Shown: positions 33,631-46,086, counted from the stretch's first letter. The stretch: 64,000 nt of DNA from Ulota crispa (GCA_963920765.1 OY987243.1:9672001-9736000); one strand, 5' to 3'. Notes: generated by a model from the sequence alone, not told the origin. Numbers and translations are program-made.

Positions 33631-34571
33631 CCCCAAAAGGTCCAAACCCTTTTTTTTGTGAAAGTCTTTGAAAACTGCCACTATTTGGGGAATGAGTAAA
33701 AAGGTAGGAAAATTTGTTTTTTTTGGAAATCCAACTGTAGGATCTTGTCCTAGACTATGGGAGGTACATGTTGGAAAAAAAATCAGCTCATTCTAGAGGT
33801 AGACAAATGAGGTAATGACATCCAAAGTTTTAAAAAAAAGTTTTTTCCCTGCTGCCCAAGAATTTCAAAAGCCTTTGACAGCTCCTATATCAAAAAAATT
33901 GCTCTACAAAAGTTGAGGTATATTTTTTCCATGTAGACGACGAAGTTAGGTAAGTGTGGGAGAATTTTTAAATGAATTGGAGGTGTGAATCATATTTTGT
34001 AAAATCTTGCAATGCCATATGGTCATGAAATTTGCATAAAGACTAGGCAAAATTGGAGGATTTATGTAAAAATTTAGAAATTTGAATTATAGTGATCCAA
34101 ATGGTGAAAACTAAGGAATCTTAGTCTACTACAACTTGGGAAAAACATAAAGTCAAAAAATACATACATAAATTGCTCAAAAAAATAAAGCATCAAATTT
34201 TACAAGGGGCAAAAGGGATGGAGGTTTGGGAGTCCCATACCTTACTAGCAAACCAAAACTTGCCACTCATCAATCAAGATTGAATGATTCAAAGCTTCCC
34301 ACATATATGTAAATCTAAAGAACCAATTTCAGATTTTTATTTTTACAAAATGCAATTTATATTTTGGATGCCTGACTCTCCCCTACTTTTCAATTATTCG
34401 TGCATAACTTCTTCAATACTTCTTGGAATGAGGAAAATATTAGATGCCCATGTAGATCTTTGAATTCCCTATCTTATGTAGAAGTTTTAAAAAATCACAC
34501 ATAATAGTTTAGCTATAAGTACATGCCGAAAATCCCACTTGGTCCCCAGGGACCACTTGGGCCTTTAGGGG
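33631..34571 (+). mobile_element. 0.94-kb TTAA element, CCCCTAAAGGACC family
   Basis: TTAA (33627-33630), CCCCAAAAGGTCCAAACCC ... TTGGGCCTTTAGGGG, TTAA (34572-34575). Collinear with 15970-16904 and 37366-38335 (GGAGGTTTGGGAGTCCCATA, ATGAATTGGAGGTGTGAATC). No transposase frame. Confidence 0.8.
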
Positions 34572-34625
34572 TTAAATCAATAACAGCAATGTGGCTAAAG
34601 CAATTTGACCCATCTGAAGCTTTAA

Positions 34626-36519
34626 CCCCTCATTGCCTGAGGTCCAAAGATGCTTCACCCCTAAAGGACCATTGTCCCCATGGGGGACAAATGAGATTTT
34701 GGGCAGGTACCTACGGCCTCAATTTTTGTCTTAACTTTTTGAAACTTCTTTTGGAAGATAGAAAAACACATTAGCTTTTGGAGAATCTAATTTTTATTCC
34801 AATTGATGCCAAAGAGCAAAAGTTATGCCCAAATAAGCACAAATTTGGGGACTAGGGGCAGCAAAAAAAATTCTTATAAAAACTTGAAAAAAAAAAAAAA
34901 AAAATTCCTATAGATTATATCTTTGTCTACATCTAAAGCTTTGGTTCATTCCATTTGGACTAGTTATGAGAAAGTTATGGACAATCTTGTTTTTTGGGCA
35001 ACTCAAGCATCTTCTTGAAAAAATAACTTATAAACTTCATTTTTGAATGCAAGTTTAACATTTTTTTAGAAAAAATTGTTGTAAAGGGAGAAGTTTGCTT
35101 TCTAGAACAATCTCACCATTGGAATTATTGCGTTTCACTTCCATTGTAGGATTTTTAGCAATTTAAGTTTTTGTTCAATCTCATACCTTCTTCTACCTAA
35201 TGTTTTTTTAAAGAATGAAAATTAAGTATTCTTTTTTTAAATTTTTTTGCAAGAGTCCCAATTCAACTTCCCACCATGCAAAAATGGAATTCCAAACTCA
35301 GTGGTGCAAAAGTTTTAAGTTAAAAATGTTCAAAGTCAAATAGTCTAGTCAAGCAAGGTGCAAAAAAAGTTTTTTATACACTTTAAATGCATATATCTTC
35401 CAATCTGTGCGGCCAAAGTTCTTGAGTTTTGTATGACACATTTTTATAATAGTCCTGCACAAGATCCTACAATCAAATATGAAAAATGCATGATTTTCAA
35501 ACTTTTTTACTTTTTGCCATAGAGGTGGCAGTTTTGAGTGTCTTTTGACAAAATAAAGGCCATGGTCCTTTGGGGGTTAACAACCTCTCTGCCTTTCAAG
35601 TGTTGTAATTCTAAACCTCAATAAAGCATGCAAATCTCAACTGTACAGTCTTGTAGTGTGCTTGTTGTAGATCATGTTGATGAAATTTAAGGTCATTTGA
35701 CCACATAGATTGAAAGATTATAATGTTTTAGTGTTGTGAAAGATGCTGAAATTTTCCTAAAAACACATTTGGAGATGAGTTTTGGTTTCTAAAATTGCTC
35801 AAATGAAAAAATTCAAAATACAAAGTGGTTCAAAACTAGTATGCATACACATTGGTGGAAACAAAATTACTCAAAAAAATCATTGTGTTTGCAACATTGT
35901 TTTGAAATGTCAAAAAACAGCAAAAAAAGTAGCAAATAATCACATCTATGGCTAAACCTCCCTCTACTAAAATGTTTTTCATTCACTCATAACTTCTTGG
36001 TTTGATATGAAATTTTAACAACAACAACTAGACTAGTATGCGCAACTTTTTCAACAAAAATTATTGAAAACGGACATTGTATGAAGAAGTTATAAGCCAC
36101 CAAAGCTCACAACAACAACAAAATGTGTGAATTTTGAACTTTGAGTTGCTCCCAAACATTAAAAAAAACTTGGATTGACATAAAAATTCTACTACAATTA
36201 GTAGACTTTAGGGGGAACAAGAACCAACAAATTTTATCAAAAAATACATTTGATGAAAAAGATACAATGAGCTCCCAAAGTTGCAGCCATAACAATGCAC
36301 AGTGGTGAACTTAAATTAAACCTATAAACTTTCAATGACTTTAACAATTGAATACATCTCAAATTGATCTGAAATTTTCACTATAGAAACTAGATTAGTC
36401 TTTGCAACTTTACCAAGAAACTTTATTGGATTCAAAATATTGATGCAAAAGTTAAAGCACTTTGAATTATGCTGATAGAGTGCTAGAGGACACATTTCGT
36501 CCCCTTTGGCAATGAGGGG
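34626..36519 (+). mobile_element. TTAA element, CCCCTCATTGCC family, with nested insert
   Basis: TTAA (34622-34625), CCCCTCATTGCCTGAGGTCC ... TTTGGCAATGAGGGG, TTAA (36520-36523). Minus the insert it is about 1.0 kb and matches 41666-42633 in reverse. Interior words include CTCCCAAAGTTGCAGCCAT and AACTAGACTAGTATGCGCAA. Confidence 0.8.
34658..35576 (+). mobile_element. Nested 0.92-kb TTAA element, CCCCTAAAGGACC ends
   Basis: TTCA (34654-34657), CCCCTAAAGGACCATTGTCC ... CATGGTCCTTTGGGGG, TTAA (35577-35580). Inserted only about 30 bp inside the left end of 34626-36519. Contains a 20-base A run near 34888. Confidence 0.8.
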
Positions 36520-36759
36520 TTAAGGAAAATAGTGGAGTGAAGTAGTTTGACTTTAGTTCAAGGTAAAACACAAAAACGTGACTTGATTTAAAATACACTT
36601 AACAATAAGGTTTAATTTTTAAAGGTTGTGTAGACTAGGCTAGTTACAAAAGTCTCAAGATCATCATGTTACAAGCAACTTTAGCTACCAAGATAGGATT
36701 CTTGTTTTTTTTGCATGTCTCAAACAATAAGGCAATGTTAGTGTTGCATGTAGACTGTA

Positions 36760-37086
36760 AGGTAGGAGGCTCATGAATGGACCATCCAAGGGCTGAAACT
36801 GAATTTTGGGAGGTGAAACTTTTTAATATATATTTTTTAGTAAATTTTCCCTCAAAGAAAAGAAAAATTGGCATATGATCCAAATTGTTTCATGTTTTTT
36901 GGAGCTTTGTGAAATTAATTATAAAATTTTGAAGTTGAAATGGCATAGAGCTCTTAAATGGATCACCTCCTCAAATGTACGGTATCTATACATTATTGAA
37001 GTTTATGAAAAACAAAATGTACAACAATAATATATTTGAGAAGGTGATCCATTTTAGAGCCTGAGCAAAATTAGAGCCTCTTACCT
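36760..37086. mobile_element. 327-bp TA-flanked MITE, AGGTAGGAGGCTC ends
   Basis: Left AGGTAGGAGGCTCATGAATG, right TTAGAGCCTCTTACCT, TA on both sides (36758-36759, 37087-37088). Shares its termini with 41363-43037 and the left end at 46087. An inner pair AAATGGATCACCTCCTCAAA / GAGAAGGTGATCCATTTTAG is also inverted. Confidence 0.65.
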
Positions 37087-37365
37087 TAGGCAATATCAAT
37101 CTCACTTGCAACTGCTAGCAGACTTCACTTGCCCACGGTCTAACTTATTTGCTTCAGCTCTTGTTACGCATTTTGCTAACATAAATTCTGCTCTATTCCT
37201 TGATGCAAGTTCACACCTACAACCTTACAATACATTTTATAAATGTGCGAAGGAATGCAATAACATATCATGTTTTCTCAAATGATACATTTGTCCATTT
37301 CAAACAATGAAAAAACAAATTCAAACTTGATCCCTAAAATCACCAAAAAGAACTGATTTGCTTAA

Positions 37366-38335
37366 CCCCTAAAGGCCCAAGTTTTTTTTTTTTTTTTTTT
37401 TTTTTGTAAAAATCACTGAAAATCATCATTTATGGGGAATGAGTAGAAAGGTAGGAAAAAAGGTTTTTTGGAAATCCAATCGTGGGATCTTGCCCTAAAC
37501 TATGTGAGGTACAAACGGGAAAAAGGCAAGCTCATTCTAGAAGTAAAAGAGTGAGATATTGACATATGAAGTGAAAAATAAAAATAAAATCCTTGCTGCC
37601 AAAAAATTTCAAAAGCCTTTGACCGCTCCTATATCAAATAAATGTTCTATACAAAGTTGAGGTTTATTATTTCCATGTAGAAGACCAAGTTAGGTAAGTG
37701 TAGGAGAATTTTTGGAAGAATTGGAGGTGTGGATCATACTTTGGAAAATCTTGCAATGTCGTAAGGCCATCAAATTTGCATATACACTAGGCAAAATTGG
37801 AGGATTTATGTAAAATTCAGAAATATGAATTACTTTGATCCAAATGGTGAAAACCAAGGAATCTTAGTCTACTACAACTTGGAAAAACAAAAAGTCAAAA
37901 AACAAATGCACAAAAAGCTCAAAAAAGTAAAGCACCAAAGTTTACAAGGGGCAAAAGGGATGGAGGTTTGGGAGTCCCATATCTTACTAGCAAACTAAAA
38001 CTTGTCACTCATCAATTAGAATTGAAGGATTCAAAGCTTCCCACATATATGTAAATATAAAAGAACCAATCTCAGATTTTTATTTTTTTTAAATGCAAAA
38101 TTAAAAAAATAAAATAGGCTACCCAAATTGCCCGCCCTCTTTCATTTATCAAAAATTTATGCATAACTTCTTCAATAAATGTTGGAATGAAGAAAAAATC
38201 AGATGCCCACATAGGTCTTAGAATTCCCTACCTTCAATAAAAGTTTCAAAAAATTACATTTACTAACTTGTTTAGATATAGGTACATGCCCAAAATCCAT
38301 TTTGTCCCCCAAAGAGACATTTTTACCTTTAGAGA
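37366..38335 (+). mobile_element. 0.97-kb TTAA element, CCCCTAAAGG family, worn right end
   Basis: TTAA (37362-37365), CCCCTAAAGGCCCAAG followed by a T run; the right end reads CCTTTAGAGACTAAG where the family has CCTTTAGGGGTTAAG. Collinear with 15970-16904 and 33631-34571. Confidence 0.75.
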
Positions 38336-38402
38336 CTAAGTTGTGTTGAACCCCACCATATTTGTTCATTCTTATTTCTTCATGAAAGTCAAAATTTGCA
38401 TA

Positions 38403-38711
38403 AGGTAGGAACACCCATAAGCATTAGTTTAAGGGTTTTGAACCTAATAACTATTAATAAACATCTAGCAAATTATAGGATCCTATTAGCAACAAAAAAA
38501 CAATGAGTTTACACTTTTGAATGTATTATTTGGATATTGTGAGAATAAGTTGTGAATTTTTAAAGAGTAAACTGCCATTGCACCCATAAGCAACACTAAG
38601 GTTTCATGTTCACATGTTGTACATCTTTGTAATTACATCTATTTACTTCTACATTTTCCAAGATTAGGAGTGACTGTTGTGGGACACTAACACTTATGGG
38701 TGTTCCTACAG
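38403..38711 (-). mobile_element. 309-bp TA-flanked MITE, inverted relative of 26444-26726
   Basis: Left AGGTAGGAACACCCATAAGC, right CACTTATGGGTGTTCCTACA. Landmarks GGTTTCATGTTCACATGTTG and ACATTTTCCAAGAT pair with the reverse strand of the 26.4-kb copy. Confidence 0.7.
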
Positions 38712-38986
38712 TAAATGAACGTCTCTCAACTCCAAATTTCAAAAGCTCATTCCAACCCATCAAAAAGAAAAACTTCAAGATAGTTTTTGTAAGTTCTTCT
38801 CTTTTTTTTCAATTTTGTTCAAGTGATTTTTTTGTTGTTGAACTGAAGTGTTTTGAAATTGCTGAGAGATTGAGAGATTCTAGAATACCTAAGTCTCTAA
38901 GGTTGGTGAATTAAATTGTTTGAAAGGTAGGCGGAGTGGCAATTTCTTTAAAATTTAGATTATTTTATTTGTCTTCATTTTATTAA

Positions 38987-40197
38987 CCCGTAAACCACAA
39001 ATGTTTGTTCAATAGTCGATTGAAAGTTGGGTAGGTTCCTATGGAGTCAATTTTTGGCAGATGTTTTTGAAATGTGGAAGCAAGGTCCATACAATTAATT
39101 CCTTTGTGTGAAAAGAAAAACAATTACAATTGGATACTAAAATAAAAAGATATGCTGTCCAAAAGAGTTTGGACACCTTGGGTAGTTTGGGTATCTTTGG
39201 AGAATCTTATGCTAAAACTCTCATCAACTTTTGAAACTTGGCATTTATGTAACTAATAAAATATGATATACAATTGTCAAAAAAAAGAAAAAAATTGAGC
39301 TTGCAAACCACATTCTAAGAGGAGTCAAACTTTGTTAACTATGTCTAATTTCAAGAAAAAATAGTTTCTTCTAACTTTAGGCCCTATTTATCTTGCAATC
39401 CATAAATTCAAAATTCTTGAAACTTTTTTGAAATATTTTGAAAGTTTTTTTCTAACTATATTCACTTTTTGGATTTCAAATAAAATATTTCCTCATTGCA
39501 CAAGAAATCATGAAAAAATGACTAGTGTATTGCCAATTCACTAAACCTCCTTAAACACCATATTCATTAAAATGGGATATTTCCACTGAATTGGGAGGTA
39601 ATTGAAAGGAAATTTGACGAAAGGTTTTATTGCAATTTAGCTCAAGTCAAGCTAAATTGCAATAAAACCTTTCAAAATTGACCTAAAATTAGAAGGTTAT
39701 ATGTGAATTCAGCTGAAAACTCTACTTTTAATGAAAATTACCGATTTAGGTTAAGATCAACATGGTTATTTTGTGAGGTGCCCAATCTCCCATTTTAATG
39801 ACTATGGTGTTCTTACATTGTAAGGTGATTTAGAATAAGCGATTCTATATTTACTTCTCAGAATTTTCATGAGTGAACCTGATATCATACACTTGTGAGC
39901 AATCAAAAATCTTATTTTTGTGTAAAGCAAAAAATTTACTTTAGGAGAGCTCAAAGTCAGCTGAACTTGTTTTGCAAGAATGAAAAGAATTTGTCTTTCT
40001 CACTTCAAACATTATAACCTTACAATCTACGAGGTTAAATGGGGTGATTTTTTTTTTTACATACTCTTGTAATTGTACATTACACTTTCATATGGTTGAA
40101 AGTTTAAAATGTTTTGTATTTTTTATTTTAAATAAATCCTCAAAAAATAACAGTTTTGGTATTATTTTTCTCTGCAACACTCATCGAGCTTTAGGGG
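38987..40197. mobile_element. Possible 1.2-kb TTAA-type element, diverged ends
   Basis: TTAA (38983-38986), CCCGTAAACCACAAATG ... CATCGAGCTTTAGGGG, TTAA (40198-40201). Only the outer CCC-GTAAA / TTTAGGGG pair is inverted. Harbours a perfect hairpin at 39620-39672. Confidence 0.5.
39620..39672. repeat. Perfect hairpin, 23-bp arms, 7-base loop
   Basis: The arm AAAGGTTTTATTGCAATTTAGCT begins at 39620 and its exact reverse complement ends at 39672, around CAAGTCA. Could be the core of a small palindromic insertion or a hairpin transcript. No miRNA family recognised. Confidence 0.8.
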
Positions 40198-40201
40198 TTA
40201 A

Positions 40202-40979
40202 GTGGAAACTCTCTTCTTTTTCGTGCACAACTTTTTTGTAAACACAACAAAATCTCGAGCCAAGACTTAGTGTTTTAGAGAGAAGAAAAAGTCGAGCATT
40301 ACTCACCTTTTAAATTCGAGTGAATTGATGTCTATTTTCGGACTCTATTTTTCAAAATACAATATTTTATTAAAAATTTGCTCAAGTTTAAAACGTTCAA
40401 TGTTGTATGTTGTTGCACTACAATGTGGTTGCTAGATAAACATATGAAGATGTTGAATTTATTGTATTTAATTGGTAATATATTGCACATCATTTTTTAA
40501 GAATTTGTGCACATTTTGGTGTATTTTAAATATAAAAATTTAAGTAAAATATATTTTGTGTAATTTTTTAAATTTCAAAAATAAGAAATTTCGGTTGTAT
40601 GATTTAGAAAAACAAACAAATGGAGATGCTGCACTTTTTCAGGTTCATGTATAATGCGTTGCCATTTTTTTAAAACTTTATATTGCATGTGTGCAAATTT
40701 TTCTTCTACAGATTTATTTGTTTACTTAGGTCCATTCAATCTTCATTGTTTTTAATAAAGATCAATGAGACATATTAATTGACAACATTTTCTTGAATGT
40801 GTGTAAAGCGATATTTCTAAATATTTTCCAAAGGCAATCTTGTAGAACAACATTGGTTAAAAATTGTCATGGTATTCAACCAAAATTAAGCCAAAGTTTA
40901 CTAATATATATTGCAAGTAAAATGTAATTGCTGAGAAAAGAAAGTTGCACATTGAAAAAATAACTCACTATAGAAATAA
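40202..40979. other. Intergenic, nothing recognised
   Basis: AT-rich, no supported frame. Confidence 0.35.
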
Positions 40980-41265
40980 GGAAAAAAATTTGATGGATAC
41001 TCTTGAAGTTTGCAATATTTTTACAAATATGCCTGATTTTTTCAGGAAATGCACAAATACCCTTGGACCTTAATTTGCTGGCGTTTTCAAGTGTTTGATT
41101 ATTAGGCACGCTACTTTCTTCTCCCTGTGTACGCACCTAGCTCCTTCCTGTAGTTGCATGTGCACAAAGGAAATTTATGGTCCAAGGGTATTTGTGCAAT
41201 ATTTGAAAAACTAGAGACACAAGTACAAATATTACAAATTTTAGGGGTATCTATCAAATTTTCCC
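40980..41265. mobile_element. 286-bp palindromic MITE
   Basis: Left GGAAAAAAATTTGATGGATAC, right GGGGTATCTATCAAATTTTCC. An inner pair CACAAATACCCTTGGACC / GGTCCAAGGGTATTTGTG is also inverted. No frame. Confidence 0.7.
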
Positions 41266-41665
41266 TAGAAATAAATGAAAATGTATCATCAATATGGATT
41301 TGTTTTTGAGCAACATGACATATTTTTGGAGCAATACATTAGTACAAGCAAAACTTCCTATAAGGTAGGAGGTTCTAATTTGGACTAGGCATTTTGAATT
41401 GACCATGTAGGATCACAAAAACAATGCACATATGTTCTTACATGAGTCACATTTTTTTATGTTCATAAATTGTACTTGTGCGTGCACTATTTTAGAACCT
41501 CAAGAGAGTGACATGAGCCACTATTGTGTGTGCTTATCGGTCTTAATTGTGTTCAAATTTGTTTATCAATAAAATATAGATACATGTCATACTAAAATAA
41601 ATGAGAACTTGTTTATAGTCATAATTTGAGTATTAGAATATGGAATGGGTGCTTGCACGCTTTAA

Positions 41666-42633
41666 CCACTCATTGCCTCTGGGGACGGAAACTGCCCTCT
41701 AGCAATCCATACCTCCTACTTGAAGTGATGTAACTTTTGCCTTTACTATTCAAAGCCAATAAAATTTGTTGGAAAAGTTGGGCATACTAGTCTAGTTTCT
41801 ATGATGAAATTTTCAGATGAATCTAAGACATATTCAATTTGTGAAAGCCATTCAAAGTTCACAAGGTCAATATGAGTTCATCACACTACACCTTGATGGC
41901 TGCAACTTTGGGGGCTTGTATCTTTTTCATCAAATGTTTGTTTTCAATAAATTTGTTGGGTTTTGTTCCCCTTAAAGTATAGTAATTGTGGGAAGGTTTT
42001 CAAGTAAATCCAAGTTTTCTTGAATGTCTAGTAGCAACTCAAAGTTCAACAAAACACACATTTTTGCATTATAGTGAACTTTAGCGGCTTATAGCTTCTT
42101 CATTGAAACTTTGTTTTCAATATTTGCTATTGGAAAAGTTGCGCATACTAGTCTAGTTATTGTGGTTCAAAATTTCATATCAACCCAAGAAGTTAAGAGT
42201 GAATGAGAAGCATTTTAGTAGAGGGAGGTTTAGCCATAGATGTGATTTTTTGCTATTTTTTTCACAATTTTTGGACATTTCAAAACAATTTTGCAAACAA
42301 AATGAGTATATTGATTGATGTTTTCTTTCACCAATGTGTTTGCATATTGATTTGAATCACTTTAGATATTTTTTTCATTTGAGTAGGTCCAGAAATCAAA
42401 TTTCACCTCTAAACATGTTTTTAGGAAAATTTTAACATCTTTTTTCAACACTAAAATATTTTAATCTTCCAATCTATATGATCAAATGACCCCAAATTTG
42501 ATTCACATCATCTACAACATGCACACTACAAAATTGTAAGGTTGAAATTTTCATAATCCTCTAACATTTAGATTTACAACATTTGAAAAGCAAGGAAACT
42601 GTAAACCCTCTTTGGACCTTAGGCAATGAGGGG
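41666..42633 (-). mobile_element. Nested 0.97-kb TTAA element, CCCCTCATTGCC family
   Basis: TTAA (41662-41665), CCACTCATTGCCTCTGGGG ... CCTTAGGCAATGAGGGG, TTAA (42634-42637). Inverted relative to 34626-36519 and lacking that copy's insert, so it serves as an approximate empty-site reference. Confidence 0.8.
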
Positions 42634-42691
42634 TTAAGAGCCTTATTGGAACATTCTTGACTTTGTAGTGGTTACTTTTAGGACTCATGTA

Positions 42692-42885
42692 CTCCATTTA
42701 CAAGCAATTTTTGCATCATGAATGCTACCACTTATGGTCAAGAATAGCTACTTACGCACCTTTTGCTTTGATAAATTGTAGTTGATTTCTCCATTTACAA
42801 GCAATTTTTGCATCATGAATGCTACCACTTATGATCAAGAATAGCTGCTTACGCACCTTTTGCTTTGATAAATTGTAGTTGATTT
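42692..42885. repeat. 97-bp tandem duplication
   Basis: Units 42692-42788 and 42789-42885 start CTCCATTTACAAGCAATTTT and end TAAATTGTAGTTGATTT; two substitutions seen (GGTCAAG/GATCAAG, CTACTT/CTGCTT). Lies inside the AGGTAGGAGG element. Confidence 0.85.
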
Positions 42886-43358
42886 GTACTAACTCATAAA
42901 GTTTCAAATTAAATGACCACAAAATTGTATCTTCTTTGGCTTTCTACCAAAAATATTTCCATTTTACCAAGGGCTGCCCTGATTTTTCCACAGAAGCGCA
43001 TTTTTGCTGCAATGGTCCATTCACGAGCCTCCTACCTTAGGCATGGATGGCGGATTTATGATGTGTTATGAACCTAGACAATTATGAGGATTTCTTGGAA
43101 TTTATCCTAATCAAAGAATATCATATCTCCAATTTCAACAATTGTCAAATCTTTGCAACTCTAGCATTGACGTGCAAACTTCAAAAAGCGAATACTTCAA
43201 AAACGTTAACTTACCTCAAATAAAATCTCTACATACAAATGTTTACAGTTGAGCTGTTTCTAAAGGGCGAGAAGAAAGAAATAAGCACTCCAATGACACT
43301 CTAGTAGTAGTTTTTTTTATCAAGTTGTAGGTGGTTTGAAACATTATTTGAGAGTTAA

Positions 43359-44244
43359 TTCCTAAATGCCTCACGGTATTTTTTGATTCACTTAAGGCAT
43401 TTTGGAATTTTATGAATTGTAGTTGTAAAATCATTATTAAACATTGACAAAAAATTGTAACCATAGGGCTTTGAACTTCAAGGTGAGCTTCAAGGCTTCT
43501 AGGTGATGCTGCTATTTTTTTTTGTTAGAAAAGTCACGTGGATGTTAAGATATTTGTGATTGAATATGGATGAGTATGGAATTATTATTATTACTTTTTA
43601 GTCACTTGCAACTTGTTATGCAAAATGGTAACTTTTGTGCACAAATTTGGAAAACAACTACATACGATCATTTAATATTGTTGTTGTTATTTCAAAATTA
43701 ATGACTCCCCTTCCAAGTCCACAATCACAATTTCACAAATGAGCGTGCAATGCCAAAGAGCCACCACCTAATACTAGGAAAAATTTCAGCTCCAATTATT
43801 GACCAAAAACCATTATGAATGAAAGAAAATCCAATGGCAAATGAACTCTAATTTGTATAACAAAAACATTCCAAGTGAAATTAATGCAAAAATACATTTA
43901 GATTTTGTTAAATGGTGAAATTTTAGTAAAGAGTCCTCACTACCCGAGGGAAAACTTGACTTTATGCTTAACTTGCTACCCACCTCTTCACTGTGTCAAC
44001 TTTGTCATAGGCTCTTTATTGACACTATTCATCACACTTTTTGGTATGCAAGAAGTATGCTTGCAATCTAGCTTCCACCAAAAACAATTGGAATGTACTA
44101 TGGAGAACATTCAAATTGAACCTTGAAACTAACTTCAAATGGCAACTTTTTCAAAATAAAATTCAAAAAAACTTAAATCTCTATTGCTAGCAAGATCTCA
44201 AAGTTTCATGAACACCCAAATTTGGTGCCTCAGGTATTTAGGGG
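43359..44244 (-). mobile_element. 0.89-kb TTAA element, CCCCTAAATGCC family, inverted copy
   Basis: TTAA (43355-43358), TTCCTAAATGCCTCACGG ... GGTGCCTCAGGTATTTAGGGG, TTAA (44245-44248). Reverse complement of the 30948-31850 layout (AGGCTTCTAGGTGATGCTGC, CACACTTTTTGGTATGCAAG). Confidence 0.75.
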
Positions 44245-44254
44245 TTAAAATCAT

Positions 44255-44789
44255 GGGAAATTATTAAAAAATGCCCCTCAATTCTTTCAAAATATCAAAG
44301 ATACCCTTGTGTTATTTGAAATATCAAAGATACCCCTAGTAGTGTGTAAGAATATCAATTATATCCCTACTTATTGATGAAAACATCAAATACCCTTAGT
44401 TTTTTTTATGCCTCTTTATTGAAATTTTTGTAAGGCACATTTGCACCAAGACATTGGCAAAGAAAGGCGTGTTGTTTAGTCAATGCAATGGCATTGGTCA
44501 CAATAAACTCAAATGCAAAAACCCTATATAAAGCTTGAAGAGCTTGCCTCCAAGATTTGACTTACATTCAATTTGCATTTACTTTTTGTAACTTCTATTG
44601 TCATCCCAATATTTACAAAAGATTACACAAAAGAGGCACAAGAAATTTACGGGTATTAGACGTTTTCCACAATAAGTAGGGGTATAATTGATATTATTAC
44701 ACAACACTAGGGGTGTTTTAGATAATTCAAATAATATAAGGGTATCTTTGATATTTTGAAAGAATTGGGGGCATTTTTGGTGTTTTCCT
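44255..44789. mobile_element. 535-bp palindromic MITE, GGGAAATTATTAAAAAATGC ends
   Basis: Left GGGAAATTATTAAAAAATGCC, right GGCATTTTTGGTGTTTTCC. Inner blocks such as CTTTCAAAATATCAAAGATA and TATCTTTGATATTTTGAAAG pair. Resembles 40980-41265 in plan; no frame. Confidence 0.7.
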
Positions 44790-44822
44790 AAAATCAAACT
44801 TGCGCAAACCATCTTCTATTAA

Positions 44823-45750
44823 CCCCTAAAGGCTCGTTGTCCCTGCGGGGACCGTTGGGGTTTGGTCATGCACCTATGGGTAAACTACTTTGTGTGATTT
44901 TCTGAAACCTTTGATGAAGGTGGTGAATTCAAAGATCTATGTGGGCATCTAATTTTTTCTTCATTCCAATATTTGATAAAGAAGTTATGCATGAACTTAT
45001 GAAATTTTGGGGCGGGTTGCCTAGACGGGCAGCCCTAAAACTTCTTTAAAAATGACATATTTTTAAAATAAAATTTTGAAATTGGTTCTTTAGATCTTTT
45101 CATACATGAGAAGCTTTGAATAATTCAATTTCAATTGATGACATGAAAATTATGAGGAGTTTTTGTTTGTGGGCCGTTATGGATTCTCTACTCTAAAATA
45201 AACTTTGAAGTCTTTTATTTTACTTACTTTTCAATATTTTAGGAAAAAAACTAAACCAAATGAAGTAGATTGTTTATTACAACAATATAAACGTTGGGAT
45301 TTGCATTTTTCGTTTCAATAATTAAATTCTTAACAATTTAGTGTTTTGACCCATTCTCTACTTTTTACTTACAAATATTTTCCCATGTGTTGTATAGTTC
45401 TAATTGATTTGAAAATTCTCCCACACATTCCTAACTTGGTCTTCTACATGGGAAAAAAACCTCAACTTTGCGTAGAGCAATTTTTTTGATTTAGGAGTGG
45501 TCAACGGCATTTGAAATTTTTGGGTAGTATGAAAAAAAACTTTTTTCTTCACTTCATATGTAAAAATCTCACTCCTTGTCATTTGGAATAAGCTCAAATT
45601 TTTTTCCCAAGTACCTCATGCTGTCTAAAGCAAGATCCTACAATTGGATTTCAAAAAAAAAAAAAAAAAAAACATACCATTCCTCTCATTTCCCCAAAAG
45701 TGGCAGTTTTTAGTCCATTTCACTGAAAAAATGGCTTGGTCCTTTAGGGG
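44823..45750 (-). mobile_element. 0.93-kb TTAA element, CCCCTAAAGG family, inverted
   Basis: TTAA (44819-44822), CCCCTAAAGGCTCGTTGTCC ... GGCTTGGTCCTTTAGGGG, TTAA (45751-45754). The block at 45180-45360 (GGATTCTCTACTCTAAAATA) recurs inverted in 47770-48680. Confidence 0.8.
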
Positions 45751-46086
45751 TTAAGCCAACACAAACACTGTTAACAAAAAAAATTGAAAACACAACAAAC
45801 AAAGCTGGAAAGCTCAAATCAAAGTTGAAAGAACTTGTAGCAATTAAATTAAAAATGTTAAACTAAAACATGCATGGACAAAACTTGATTTTCCAAAGAA
45901 CCATAATAAACATCATTATCATTTGTCAAATATGTATTCTACAATATAATTTTTTTATTTTAATAAAATGTACTTATATTTTGTACAAAATTAAGTCATT
46001 GCTGTTAAAGTGCAAATTTTTGGTGGATAGAAAAAAGTTGTATAACTAAATAACTATCTATACTAATTTAGATATATCCCTTTTTA

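Larger units (their letters stand above)
41363..43037 (+). mobile_element. TA-flanked AGGTAGGAGG element interrupted by a TTAA element
   Basis: TA then AGGTAGGAGGTTCTAATTTG at the left; GAGCCTCCTACCT then TA at the right. The insert 41666-42633 splits it. Without the insert it is about 0.7 kb and matches, inverted, the broken copy at 46087-47560 (CAAATTATGATTGAAAACAT-type block, CATAATTTGAGTATTAGAAT). Confidence 0.7.
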
